From Candidatus Melainabacteria bacterium (GTDB taxonomy: Bacteria; Cyanobacteriota; Vampirovibrionia; Obscuribacterales; Obscuribacteraceae): a stretch of DNA of 64,000 nt. The stretch covers positions 1,612,001 to 1,676,000 of the forward strand of contig JADJWK010000001.1 of assembly GCA_016716405.1 (NCBI GenBank), read 5' to 3'. The notes beneath the pieces are model-generated. The model did no database searches. It saw only the letters and a list, made by a program, of their open reading frames with translations, and was not told the origin of the DNA. Position numbers and translations under genes: made by a program. Positions 43,317 to 51,038 of the stretch are shown piece after piece; positions within the stretch are counted from its first letter, which is position 1; each line of letters starts with the position of its first letter.

Positions 43317-45950
43317 TTAGACCGAGACGAGCTTCTCTTCCTTCTCGAAGACGAGCCCTTCTTCGTCGGCGTCTATAACAATTGTATCGCCGTCTAAGAA
43401 TTCGCCTTCTAGAATGTACTTGGCTAGCGGGTTCTCGATGTCCTTTTGAATCAGGCGCTTGAGGGGGCGTGCACCATATACGGGGTCGTATCCGTTTCTG
43501 GCGAGCCAGTCCCGGGCTTCCTCTTTCGCTTTGATCTCCATCTTGCGGCTGACCAGCCGGCGGTTCAGATACATGAGCTGGATGTCGACTATATGCTTGA
43601 GCTGGTCGGCGGTGAGGGCGTGGAAGACCACGGTCTCATCGATCCTGTTGAGGAATTCAGGACGGAAGCTCTGTCTCAGGGTCTCCAGCACTTTCTCTTT
43701 CATCTCCTCGTAGCCGGCGTCGGCGTTATCCGCCGATTTGAGCTGGTAGTCGAGGATATAGTTGCTGCCGACATTAGAGGTCATGATGATGACGGTGTTC
43801 TTGAAGTCCACCCTGCGACCTTTGGAGTCGGTGAGGTGTCCTTCGTCCAGCACTTGCAAGAGGGTGTTGAAAACATCCGGGTGGGCTTTCTCGATCTCGT
43901 CGAAGAGCACGCAGGCATAGGCCCGCCGTCGGACCGCCTCGGTGAGCTGACCGCCTTCGTCGAAGCCGATATAGCCGGGAGGAGCACCGATCAGCCTGGC
44001 TACGGTATGACGCTCTTGATATTCGGACATGTCGATGCGGACTATGGCCTGGTCGTCGTCGAAGAGGAACTCGGCAAGCGCCTTGGCGAGCTCGGTCTTG
44101 CCGACACCGGTTGGTCCCAGGAAAAGGAAGCTGCCGATGGGGCGACCCGGATCTTTCAGTCCGGCCCGGGCCCTGCGCACCGCCGACGAGACCACCTCGA
44201 TGGCTTCGTCCTGACCGATTACCCGCTGGTGAAGGTGGTCTTCCAGGCGCAGGAGCTTCTGGACCTCTCCTTCAAGAAGCTTGGTTACCGGAATGCCTGT
44301 CCACTTGCCGACAATCTCGGCGATATCCTCTTCGTCGATCTCTTCTTTGAGAAGACGCTGGCCGGAGCCGTGGGAGTGTTTGATTTCTTCGTCCTTGAGC
44401 TTTTTCTCGAGCTCGATGAGCTTGCCGAATTTCAGCTCGGCGGCTTTCTGCAGGTCGGTGGCCCGCTCGGCTTGCTCGATGGCCAGTTTGGTGTCTTCGA
44501 TGTCCGACTTGATCTGCTGGATCTTGTTGACCCCCTGCTTCTCTTCCTGCCACTGGCCTCGCAAAGTATCCGCATCTTCTTTGATATCGGCAAGATCTTT
44601 CTCGAGCTTTTCCAGGCGCTCTATCGATGCCGGGTCGGTCTCTTTCTTGAGGGCTTCCCGCTCGATCTCCATCTGGATCTTGCGGCGCTCGAGCTCATCG
44701 AGCTCGGTGGGCATTGAGTCGATCTCGATACGCATCCTTGCCGCCGATTCGTCCACCAGGTCGATGGCTTTATCAGGCAGGAAACGATCGGTTATATAGC
44801 GGTCGGCAAGAACAGCGGCGCTCACCAGGGCAGCGTCTTTGATCCTGACCCCGTGGTGCACCTCGTATCTTTCTTTGAGACCGCGAAGGATGGAGATGGT
44901 GTCCTCCACAGAGGGCTCGTCCACCATCACCTGCTGGAAGCGGCGCTCCAGGGCAGGGTCTTTCTCCAGGTGCTTGCGGAACTCGTCTACCGTGGTAGCT
45001 CCGATACAGTGCAGCTCGCCGCGTGCCAGGGGCGGCTTGAGCAGGTTGCCGGCATCCATGGCTCCTTCGCCGGAGGCTCCGGCTCCGACCACGGTGTGCA
45101 GCTCGTCGATGAAAAGGATGATCTCGCCCTGGGACTCGATCACTTCCTTGAGCACTGCTTTGAGGCGCTCTTCGAACTCGCCGCGGTATTTGGCACCGGC
45201 GATCAGGGCGCCCATATCAAGAGCGATGAGCTTTTTGTCTTTGAGACCTTCGGGCACGTCGCCTTTGGTGATTCTGATGGCCAGTCCCTCGACGATGGCG
45301 GTTTTGCCGACCCCGGGCTCGCCCACCAGAACCGGATTGTTCTTGGTGCGCCGGGAGAGCACTTGCATGACCCGCCTGATCTCGTCGTCTCTGCCGATGA
45401 CGGGGTCCAGCTTGCCTTTCGCCGCCGCTTCGGTGAGATCTTTGCCGTAACGCTTGAGAGCTTGATAGGTAGCCTCGGGGTCCTGGCTGGTAACCTGCTG
45501 GTTACCCCTGATTTCGCTGAGAGACTCGAGGATCCTCTCCCTGGTGATACCGTTTTGTTTCAATATAGTGCCGGAGTGCCCGCGGCCCTGGTCGGTGAGG
45601 GCGAGCATCAGGTGCTCGATGCTGATGAACTGGTCTTTCAGGCGGGAAGCCTCTTTGTCGGCTTCCTCGAGCATTTGCATGAGCTTGGAGGAGACTCGAA
45701 GCTCGTCCTTGTCGGTGCTTACCGCCGAGCCCTTGGGCTGATTGGCCAGATAAGCCGAGACTTCTTCCTTGACCTTTTCGGGGCTGGCATCCAGGGCTTT
45801 GACGATAGTGGAGGCCAGACCGTCTTCCTGTTCGAGCAGTGAGAGAAGCAGGTGCTCCGGCGTTACCTGGGAATGCCCGAACCGGGTGAGGTGGTTTCGG
45901 GTGCCGGTAATCGCTTCCTGAGCTTTGTTTGTGAAACGGTCTAAGTTCAT
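43317..45950 (-). CDS. clpB: ATP-dependent disaggregase ClpB
   Basis: 877 aa Hsp100 chaperone that works with DnaK to rescue aggregated proteins. The N-domain starts MNLDRFTNKAQEAITG. AAA-1 has Walker A GEPGVGKTAIV and Walker B ILFIDELHT. A coiled-coil M-domain occupies about 400-530 (ERLEKLEKDLADIKED). AAA-2 has GPTGVGKTEL and CVLFDEIEKA. Complete and normal in size. A short UGGAG SD precedes the ATG. The leader has a 9-bp inverted repeat that touches the SD. A CIRCE element is absent. Confidence 0.97.
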   Translation of the reverse strand: MNLDRFTNKAQEAITGTRNHLTRFGHSQVTPEHLLLSLLEQEDGLASTIVKALDASPEKVKEEVSAYLANQPKGSAVSTDKDELRVSSKLMQMLEEADKEASRLKDQFISIEHLMLALTDQGRGHSGTILKQNGITRERILESLSEIRGNQQVTSQDPEATYQALKRYGKDLTEAAAKGKLDPVIGRDDEIRRVMQVLSRRTKNNPVLVGEPGVGKTAIVEGLAIRITKGDVPEGLKDKKLIALDMGALIAGAKYRGEFEERLKAVLKEVIESQGEIILFIDELHTVVGAGASGEGAMDAGNLLKPPLARGELHCIGATTVDEFRKHLEKDPALERRFQQVMVDEPSVEDTISILRGLKERYEVHHGVRIKDAALVSAAVLADRYITDRFLPDKAIDLVDESAARMRIEIDSMPTELDELERRKIQMEIEREALKKETDPASIERLEKLEKDLADIKEDADTLRGQWQEEKQGVNKIQQIKSDIEDTKLAIEQAERATDLQKAAELKFGKLIELEKKLKDEEIKHSHGSGQRLLKEEIDEEDIAEIVGKWTGIPVTKLLEGEVQKLLRLEDHLHQRVIGQDEAIEVVSSAVRRARAGLKDPGRPIGSFLFLGPTGVGKTELAKALAEFLFDDDQAIVRIDMSEYQERHTVARLIGAPPGYIGFDEGGQLTEAVRRRAYACVLFDEIEKAHPDVFNTLLQVLDEGHLTDSKGRRVDFKNTVIIMTSNVGSNYILDYQLKSADNADAGYEEMKEKVLETLRQSFRPEFLNRIDETVVFHALTADQLKHIVDIQLMYLNRRLVSRKMEIKAKEEARDWLARNGYDPVYGARPLKRLIQKDIENPLAKYILEGEFLDGDTIVIDADEEGLVFEKEEKLVSV

Positions 45951-45960
45951 GGAAACTCCA

Positions 45961-46006
45961 TAATGCGGATAATCGTGTATATGGCTCCAGGGTTAGGTCC
46001 GCATTA
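45961..46006. promoter_or_regulatory. Inverted repeat in the clpB leader, adjacent to its SD
   Basis: TAATGCGGA (45961-45969) and TCCGCATTA (45998-46006) are perfect 9-bp complements with 28 bp between. On the clpB transcript the 3' arm ends directly before the SD UGGAG, 11 nt before AUG. This could be an mRNA stem affecting translation or a protein operator. Confidence 0.45.
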
Positions 46007-46134
46007 CCCCGCCAATTAGAATTATGGGGGAGTCAGGTTACACCCTGCTCATAAATCTACAATTTCTTTATAAGTGCCCGGTTTCCAGAGTAGCCCCCAT
46101 GTTAGTTTATATAATCCGATAGAATAGAGTCGCT

Positions 46135-46839
46135 ATGCAGGAATTTGAGGACGACTACTACGCCATTCTAGGCGTCGAGCATGACGCAGCGCCCGAAGAG
46201 ATACGGAAGGCGTATATCAGCCTGGCCAAACGCCTGCACCCGGACCGTTTCCCCAATGACCCGGAACAGCGAGAAATCGCCCAGAGACAGTTCGCCAAGG
46301 TGACCAGGGCCCACGATATCGTCAGCGATAGCGAGCGCCGTGCCGAGTATGATGCCCTGCTCATGCTCAAGAAGAAGAAGGAAAGCAAGGAAAAGGAAGC
46401 TTCCGAGAATAACGGCGAGGGTTTGTCCGAAGGCGGCGCCGAGGATATAGACAAGACTATCAAGATGACCGCCCTGGAGATGGGCGAGACGATCAATACC
46501 AAGTGGGCGAACAAGCATCTGGAGCGGGCCGACGACCTGCTCAAGCGCCGGCGCTATCAAGAAGCCGAGACCGCCATGAAAGAAGCTGTCAGGCTTGTAC
46601 CCAACGAGCCCCGTTATCACAACAAGCTAGCCGAGATCTATTATGCAAGGGGCTGGTTGACCCTTGCCATGACCGAAGTCCAGACCTCCCTGCGGATCGA
46701 CTCCCGGGATTCCACCGCTCGCAATCTCGAGGTCCAGATCAAGGCTGCTTCTCGCACCCAGGAGTCCTCGAGAGCCAACACGAAGGCCAAGAAGGGTTTT
46801 CTCGAGCAAATCAAAGCGATACTGACCAGAAAGCTCTGA
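46135..46839 (+). CDS. DnaJ-domain protein with TPR region
   Basis: 234 aa. The N-terminal J domain (6-75: DYYAILGVEHDAAPEEIRKAY) contains HPD in KRLHPDRF, needed to stimulate DnaK. A charged linker (KKKKESKEKEASEN) is followed by a TPR-like helical domain (about 120-200: WANKHLERADDLLKRRRYQEAET). It lacks the zinc fingers of true DnaJ, so it is a class C co-chaperone for a specific client. TATAAT lies at 46110-46115, leaving a leader of about 13 nt. The next gene starts 7 bp downstream. Confidence 0.92.
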   Translation: MQEFEDDYYAILGVEHDAAPEEIRKAYISLAKRLHPDRFPNDPEQREIAQRQFAKVTRAHDIVSDSERRAEYDALLMLKKKKESKEKEASENNGEGLSEGGAEDIDKTIKMTALEMGETINTKWANKHLERADDLLKRRRYQEAETAMKEAVRLVPNEPRYHNKLAEIYYARGWLTLAMTEVQTSLRIDSRDSTARNLEVQIKAASRTQESSRANTKAKKGFLEQIKAILTRKL

Positions 46840-46846
46840 GGACGCT

Positions 46847-48013
46847 ATGACTGTTAATCGAGAGCGAACCGTAACCGGGCTGTTGTGCTTTTTTCTCTGC
46901 CTGACAGGTGGTATTCCATCCGGTGCCGAGCCTGTTCAGACGAGCAATGAGAGTTCCGGAAACAAAGGATTGAGCAGACTGGAAATCCGCGGGCCGGCGC
47001 TTCTCAATCCCCGGGAATCGGTGAAAGAGAGCCTGCTCAAAGGCTCGGTAGCCGCTATCTCGGGGCGTACGCCATTTCTTTCGGGCTCGGTTGAGACCCT
47101 GCCCCCGGAGACCAAGATCGACTTCGTCCTGCCCCCCGGAGTCTATCTCAATTCGGAGGTGAGCCAGAAAGGCGATGAGTTCATGGTCCGGATCGGGCGT
47201 GATGTGGTAGGTGAGGACGGTCGGGTACTGCTCCCTAAAGACTGGTATGCCAGGGGGCTCGTCACCCGGGCGGTGTCCCAGAAGCGTGGCGGCCGGGACG
47301 GCTATGTCGAGGTGGAGTTCGACAAGCTGGTCAGCCCGGACCGGCAATACGAGGTCGATTTCAACGCCAGGTTCTCCACCAAGGATAGTAAGCTCAAAAC
47401 CGTCACCAAGCTGATTGCCATCGACTCTGCCTATGTCGGTATTGGTAGCGCTGCCGGTGCTCTGGTCTCGGTGCAGCTCACCGGTATAGGTGGCGCTATA
47501 GCCACCCAGGGTTATTCGGTTGCCATCGGTGCCGGTGTCGGGGCGACTATCGGGCTTATCGGAGCGCTCAAGCGTAAAGGCGATATACGAGGGCTATATC
47601 CCGGAGACCTTCTCAGCCTCACCACCGCCGAGCCCATAAACCTGCCTGGATTCGACCCCGAGCAGTTCAAGGAGGAGGAGCCGGTCAAAAAACTAGAGGG
47701 TCTCGATCTGATCATAACCAGGGTCGACTTCATGAAGACTCCCTGGAAAGACAAGAAGGCTCGTTTGCTGCAGCTCCAGGTGGATGTGAAGAATCGCTCC
47801 CGGAGAAACTTCCACTTTTTCGATCTCATAGTGGAATCGGAGCAGCACCAGCAATACCCGCAATACATGCAACTGGAGGGCGGAATGGTGAGACCGAACG
47901 CCACCGGTACCGGAAAGGTTACTTTTATTGTCGATTCTCCCAAGAAAAAGTATTCTCTCGTGTTTCTCAGCAGGACCGACGGAAAGGTGCTGAGCAGGGT
48001 GCCTATAAATTAA
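46847..48013 (+). CDS. Secreted protein of unknown function with central Gly-rich hydrophobic segment
   Basis: 388 aa. A signal peptide-like start (TVTGLLCFFLCLTGGIPSGAEP) is followed by a beta-rich domain (about 60-180). A Gly/Ala-rich hydrophobic stretch near 195-240 (YVGIGSAAGALVSVQLTGIGG, SVAIGAGVGATIGLIGAL) resembles a glycine-zipper membrane insertion. The C-terminal domain (about 275-388) resembles an Ig-like DUF. I do not recognise the family. It is 7 bp downstream of the DnaJ-TPR gene, so a chaperone-client or operon link is possible. Confidence 0.8.
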   Translation: MTVNRERTVTGLLCFFLCLTGGIPSGAEPVQTSNESSGNKGLSRLEIRGPALLNPRESVKESLLKGSVAAISGRTPFLSGSVETLPPETKIDFVLPPGVYLNSEVSQKGDEFMVRIGRDVVGEDGRVLLPKDWYARGLVTRAVSQKRGGRDGYVEVEFDKLVSPDRQYEVDFNARFSTKDSKLKTVTKLIAIDSAYVGIGSAAGALVSVQLTGIGGAIATQGYSVAIGAGVGATIGLIGALKRKGDIRGLYPGDLLSLTTAEPINLPGFDPEQFKEEEPVKKLEGLDLIITRVDFMKTPWKDKKARLLQLQVDVKNRSRRNFHFFDLIVESEQHQQYPQYMQLEGGMVRPNATGTGKVTFIVDSPKKKYSLVFLSRTDGKVLSRVPIN

Positions 48014-48068
48014 AAGTGCGGTTTTTCCCCCTTACTACTGGTAATAATTCCTAAATAACGCTAATATA

Positions 48069-48109
48069 AGTCGGTCGGTTATTAAAGCCGACTAAGAAGA
48101 GAACCGACC
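48069..48109 (+). promoter_or_regulatory. Two mutually exclusive hairpins upstream of the GGDEF gene
   Basis: Hairpin A pairs AGTCGG (48069-48074) with CCGACT (48088-48093). Hairpin B pairs GGTCGGTT (48073-48080) with AACCGACC (48102-48109) over 8 bp. Both use bases 48073-48074, so only one can form at a time. No T-tract follows either. A transcriptional or translational switch is possible. Confidence 0.35.
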
Positions 48110-48233
48110 TGTTTCTATACCACCTGTACTGAATTTTCACCCTCTCGCGGCACGGTAGCTGCGACCAGAGAGCGATACGGACACGGGAAAGCGTGTGCAG
48201 AGCTCGAGAGGGATATGGCAAAGGGGGAATCCG

Positions 48234-48923
48234 ATGAAAGCCCATTTGACCCAGATGTGGCAGTCTATTCATGGCCAGTCCAGGCACCGCCAGGCTGAGA
48301 GCCAGTTAAGAAAGCTCCAGGGGCAGAACGTCCAGCTCGAGCGCCAGCTCAAGGAAAAAGAGCGGGAGATCGATCGTCTGCGCCACCAGCTTGCCAATTG
48401 CGAAGCCCGTCTCCAGGAGATGATGGGCACCGACGTGCTGACCGGTCTTCCCAATCGTCATGTCTTCAAAGAGCATCTCACCCATTCTCTCAAGCGCGCC
48501 CTGCGGCTTGGCTATTCGCTCTCGCTGATGATTGTCGATATCGATCATCTGCGCGATATCAATCTCAAGTATGGACACGAGGTCGGTGACCAGGTCCTGG
48601 TGGAGGTCGGCAAGATCCTGATGAGCTCGGTCCGCGAGATCGATATGCCGGCACGCTGGGGAGGCGAAGAGCTCGTGGCGGTCCTCCATGAGACCGACTC
48701 CGAAGGCGCCCTGGTTGTGGCCGAACGCGTCAGACGGCGTGTTTCGATGCTCGAGGTGGCCGATCCCAAGACCGGCCAGCCCATCAAAGTGACAGCCACC
48801 CTGGCGGTCTCCAATTATCCATTGCATGGCAACGAGCCCCAGGACCTGCTGGAATCGGCTCTCGATGCTCTGGTGGCAGCCAAAGAGAAAGGCTGCAACA
48901 AAGTTCTCGTAGCCCAGAAATAA
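48234..48923 (+). CDS. Diguanylate cyclase (GGDEF domain) with coiled-coil N-terminus
   Basis: 229 aa. A helical coiled coil (about 15-60: RQLKEKEREIDRLRHQL) leads into a GGDEF domain starting DVLTGLPNRHVF. The active-site loop is RWGGEEL (GGEEF variant, normally active), and the inhibitory I-site RxxD is present as REID five residues before it. There is no TM helix, so it is a cytosolic producer of cyclic di-GMP, probably dimerising through the coil. ATG 48234 has a strong GGGGG SD; the frame extends to 48195. Confidence 0.92.
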   Translation: MKAHLTQMWQSIHGQSRHRQAESQLRKLQGQNVQLERQLKEKEREIDRLRHQLANCEARLQEMMGTDVLTGLPNRHVFKEHLTHSLKRALRLGYSLSLMIVDIDHLRDINLKYGHEVGDQVLVEVGKILMSSVREIDMPARWGGEELVAVLHETDSEGALVVAERVRRRVSMLEVADPKTGQPIKVTATLAVSNYPLHGNEPQDLLESALDALVAAKEKGCNKVLVAQK

Positions 48924-48947
48924 AGCTACCGAATACGGTGCCTGTGC

Positions 48948-49169
48948 TCAGGCGAAATGACTGACTGCTATATCCGTCTCATCGGCGGATATGCCTTCCA
49001 GGCTGATTACTATGCGGGCCCTGTCCTCTTCCCGGACGCCTATGAGCTGCTGGCTTCCGAGCTGGGTCACTTCGAAGCGCTGTTCGGCCAGAAAAGACCG
49101 GCAAGCTTTCAGGCATTCGGTGAAGCCCATGGCCAGTTGTATTCGGTTTTTACTGAAAACATCTACCAT
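48948..49169 (-). CDS. Possible small protein, uncertain strand
   Basis: 73 aa, acidic-basic mixed and apparently soluble, with a beta-like end (ARIVISLEGISADETDIAV). SD is weak. A competing plus-strand frame of 77 aa (48957-49190) covers the same bases and has a similar codon pattern, so the strand is uncertain and neither may be real. I lean to the minus strand because the translated residues look more like a folded domain. Function unknown. Confidence 0.35.
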   Translation of the reverse strand: MVDVFSKNRIQLAMGFTECLKACRSFLAEQRFEVTQLGSQQLIGVREEDRARIVISLEGISADETDIAVSHFA

Positions 49170-49371
49170 TGCTCTTGCCCTAAATCGTGAACTCAGCGTG
49201 AATTCGGGAGAATGAATTCTCAGCGTTGAGCGAGCCGGACCTTTGGATATTGCCCGTATCTATACGCTGTTGGCGGTTTTTGGACTCTGCCATATGATGC
49301 CACCGGTCGGGGCCGGCTACCAGGGGGAAAACCCCAGTCTTGGCCGCAGTCTTACCAGGCAATGGGCTCCC
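49170..49371. other. Gap upstream of the secreted protein gene, with small repeats
   Basis: No gene supported. CTCAGCGT occurs at 49192-49199 and again at 49219-49226, with GAATTC between the copies twice and the palindrome GAGAATGAATTCTC at 49208-49221. This could be a binding site; its function is unknown. Confidence 0.3.
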
Positions 49372-49400
49372 TTGTGCTCCGGGGCAAGGCAGGCTAGACT
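49372..49400 (+). promoter_or_regulatory. Predicted promoter of the secreted protein gene at 49430
   Basis: TTGTGC at 49372-49377, exactly 17 bp, TAGACT at 49395-49400. The predicted start near 49407 supports ATG 49430 rather than the earlier ATG at 49409, which would be leaderless. Confidence 0.45.
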
Positions 49401-49429
49401 CGATATATATGGATATTCGGGTTTTTGCT

Positions 49430-50086
49430 ATGAGCTTAAAGACTGCCGGGCTTCTGTCCCTTTCACTACTGATTTCGACGATAGTTCTGCCCGGGGCTGC
49501 CGAGGAGGCTGCCGCACCCAACCAGCTTCCGGCGGCAGAAGGGGCTCATCCGGCGCCGGTCTCCGCCGGCGGACTCGTCGAGGCTTCTCCGGGACCCCTC
49601 CTGGGCGATCGCAAGAAAGTTCATGACTGGCTTCTCGCTGCCAAAAAACGAGGGGTCGGCATTAAGGCCTATCTGGGCGTATATGAAAAGATGGAGGCCT
49701 CCGTCCGTGCCGGCGAGCCCGAGGAGAAGATCAGACCGCAGCTCGACTCGCTCTTGCGGGCAATCTCTGATCAGTACAAAGCCAGCCGGGTCATGCAGAG
49801 CGTGCGTGTTCACAAGCCCCGCCGGGGCAGAGCGGCGGGCTCTATTCCCGATGATTCTTCTTCGTACATGGGATACAAGCAGCCGATCCGGAGCAAGGAC
49901 GATATCGCGAGAGCCTGCGAGCGTGCCGAGCTCGATGCTCTCTGGCGTCTGCCTCCCGAGATCAGGCAGGATCAGGACATACGAAAAGAGTTGAGAAGGA
50001 AAAGGGAAGAGCGCCGCCGCTCTATATACGGACAGGAAGGCCATCACATCGACAAGTCTATCGATAGAAGAAATCCCAGCTATTGA
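49430..50086 (+). CDS. Secreted basic protein of unknown function
   Basis: 218 aa. A hydrophobic signal segment (AGLLSLSLLISTIVLPGAAEE) precedes a Pro/Ala-rich linker (about 25-60). A helical middle follows (VHDWLLAAKKRGVGIKAYLGVYEKMEAS), and a highly Arg/Lys-rich C-terminus (RRKREERRRSIYGQEGHH). ATG 49430 was chosen from promoter position. The 3' end overlaps the convergent kinase gene by 29 bp. Family not recognised. The basic tail could bind acidic polymers such as cell-wall components, which is speculation. Confidence 0.72.
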   Translation: MSLKTAGLLSLSLLISTIVLPGAAEEAAAPNQLPAAEGAHPAPVSAGGLVEASPGPLLGDRKKVHDWLLAAKKRGVGIKAYLGVYEKMEASVRAGEPEEKIRPQLDSLLRAISDQYKASRVMQSVRVHKPRRGRAAGSIPDDSSSYMGYKQPIRSKDDIARACERAELDALWRLPPEIRQDQDIRKELRRKREERRRSIYGQEGHHIDKSIDRRNPSY

Positions 50087-51038
50087 ATCTGGCCAGTTTT
50101 TTTCGGGCAAGCTCCAGCCAGCCGGCGGTTCGGCTCGTCCTGTCTCCTTCCTCCTCGATCAGTCTGGTGGTGGCGACTATATAGCTCGCATAGCTTCCGG
50201 CTATGAGCACAGGGAGTGCCCGGAGCTCGGCGGCAGAAAGAGGGGCGCGCGCCTGATAAACCTCCAGGACCCGGCTGTAGATATGCCCGGCCCGGCTTCT
50301 GTCGAGCCTGTCGTCCAGGCAGAAATGAGCCAGAAAAATGGCCAGGTCGAGGACGGCGGCATTGTGGTCCATGCATCCGAGATCGATGATGCAGTATTTC
50401 CCTTCGCGGCTCTTCAGGATATGCTCCCGATAAAGGTCACCATGAATGGTGCATTTTCTGAAGGACTTCCAGTCCAGATCGGCATAGCGAGCCGCGGCTT
50501 CCTCGACAAGCTCAAGGTCCGCCTGCGCCAGGGCCGGCCGGTTGAGCTCCAGCTCCTTTACTAGATTGGCGGCTCCCCAGTCGTCGTAGAATCGGCTCAC
50601 CACTAAAGGCAGCTCGTGAATCCCGGCCAGGTATGCCGCCAGGGCGGTCATATCGCTCTCATCGGGCGCTGTGACGGTGAAGTCGTGACCGTGAAAAAAG
50701 TGCATGACACAGGCGATGGAGCCCTCTATCTCGATCCGGTCTCCTTCTGTGGCATTTGTTACCAGGGGCGGCACAGGGACGCCTCGGCGGAAGAGAAGGG
50801 CGAGAGCCTCCAGCTGTTGCTCGATATTCTCTCGTGAGCGGTGACGAGAGAATACTTTGAGCAGATAGTCGGAGCCTCCGGCTGTCAGTTTGATATTGAG
50901 GTCCTGGTAGCCGCTGGTGATGGCAGTCGCTGATTCGAGCGGGCCCAGATCGAACCGGCTGGCTGCCTGACCCGCCAGCTCCTCGATGCTCAGAGGGGCG
51001 ACGATTCTCTTGAGGAGCTCGTTCTCCGGATCAAGCAC
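50058..51038 (-). CDS. Aminoglycoside phosphotransferase-like (APH/homoserine kinase II-type) kinase
   Basis: 326 aa. APH fold with ATP-site lysine in YLLKVFSRH (about 60), catalytic loop IHGDLYREHIL and metal aspartate in CIIDLGCMDHNAAVLDLA (DLG rather than DFG). ThrB-II and choline-kinase relatives share these motifs, so the substrate could be an amino acid, sugar or antibiotic; I cannot choose. It overlaps the P-type ATPase gene by 8 bp and may be co-transcribed with it, suggesting a role linked to the transporter operon. Confidence 0.88.
   Translation of the reverse strand: MLDPENELLKRIVAPLSIEELAGQAASRFDLGPLESATAITSGYQDLNIKLTAGGSDYLLKVFSRHRSRENIEQQLEALALLFRRGVPVPPLVTNATEGDRIEIEGSIACVMHFFHGHDFTVTAPDESDMTALAAYLAGIHELPLVVSRFYDDWGAANLVKELELNRPALAQADLELVEEAAARYADLDWKSFRKCTIHGDLYREHILKSREGKYCIIDLGCMDHNAAVLDLAIFLAHFCLDDRLDRSRAGHIYSRVLEVYQARAPLSAAELRALPVLIAGSYASYIVATTRLIEEEGDRTSRTAGWLELARKKLARFNSWDFFYR

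Noticed and set aside
45951..46134. CIRCE or CtsR/HAIR element upstream of clpB
   Set aside because: No TTAGCACTC-N9-GAGTGCTAA, CtsR direct repeat or CTTGAG-type HAIR was found; only the 9-bp inverted repeat remains.
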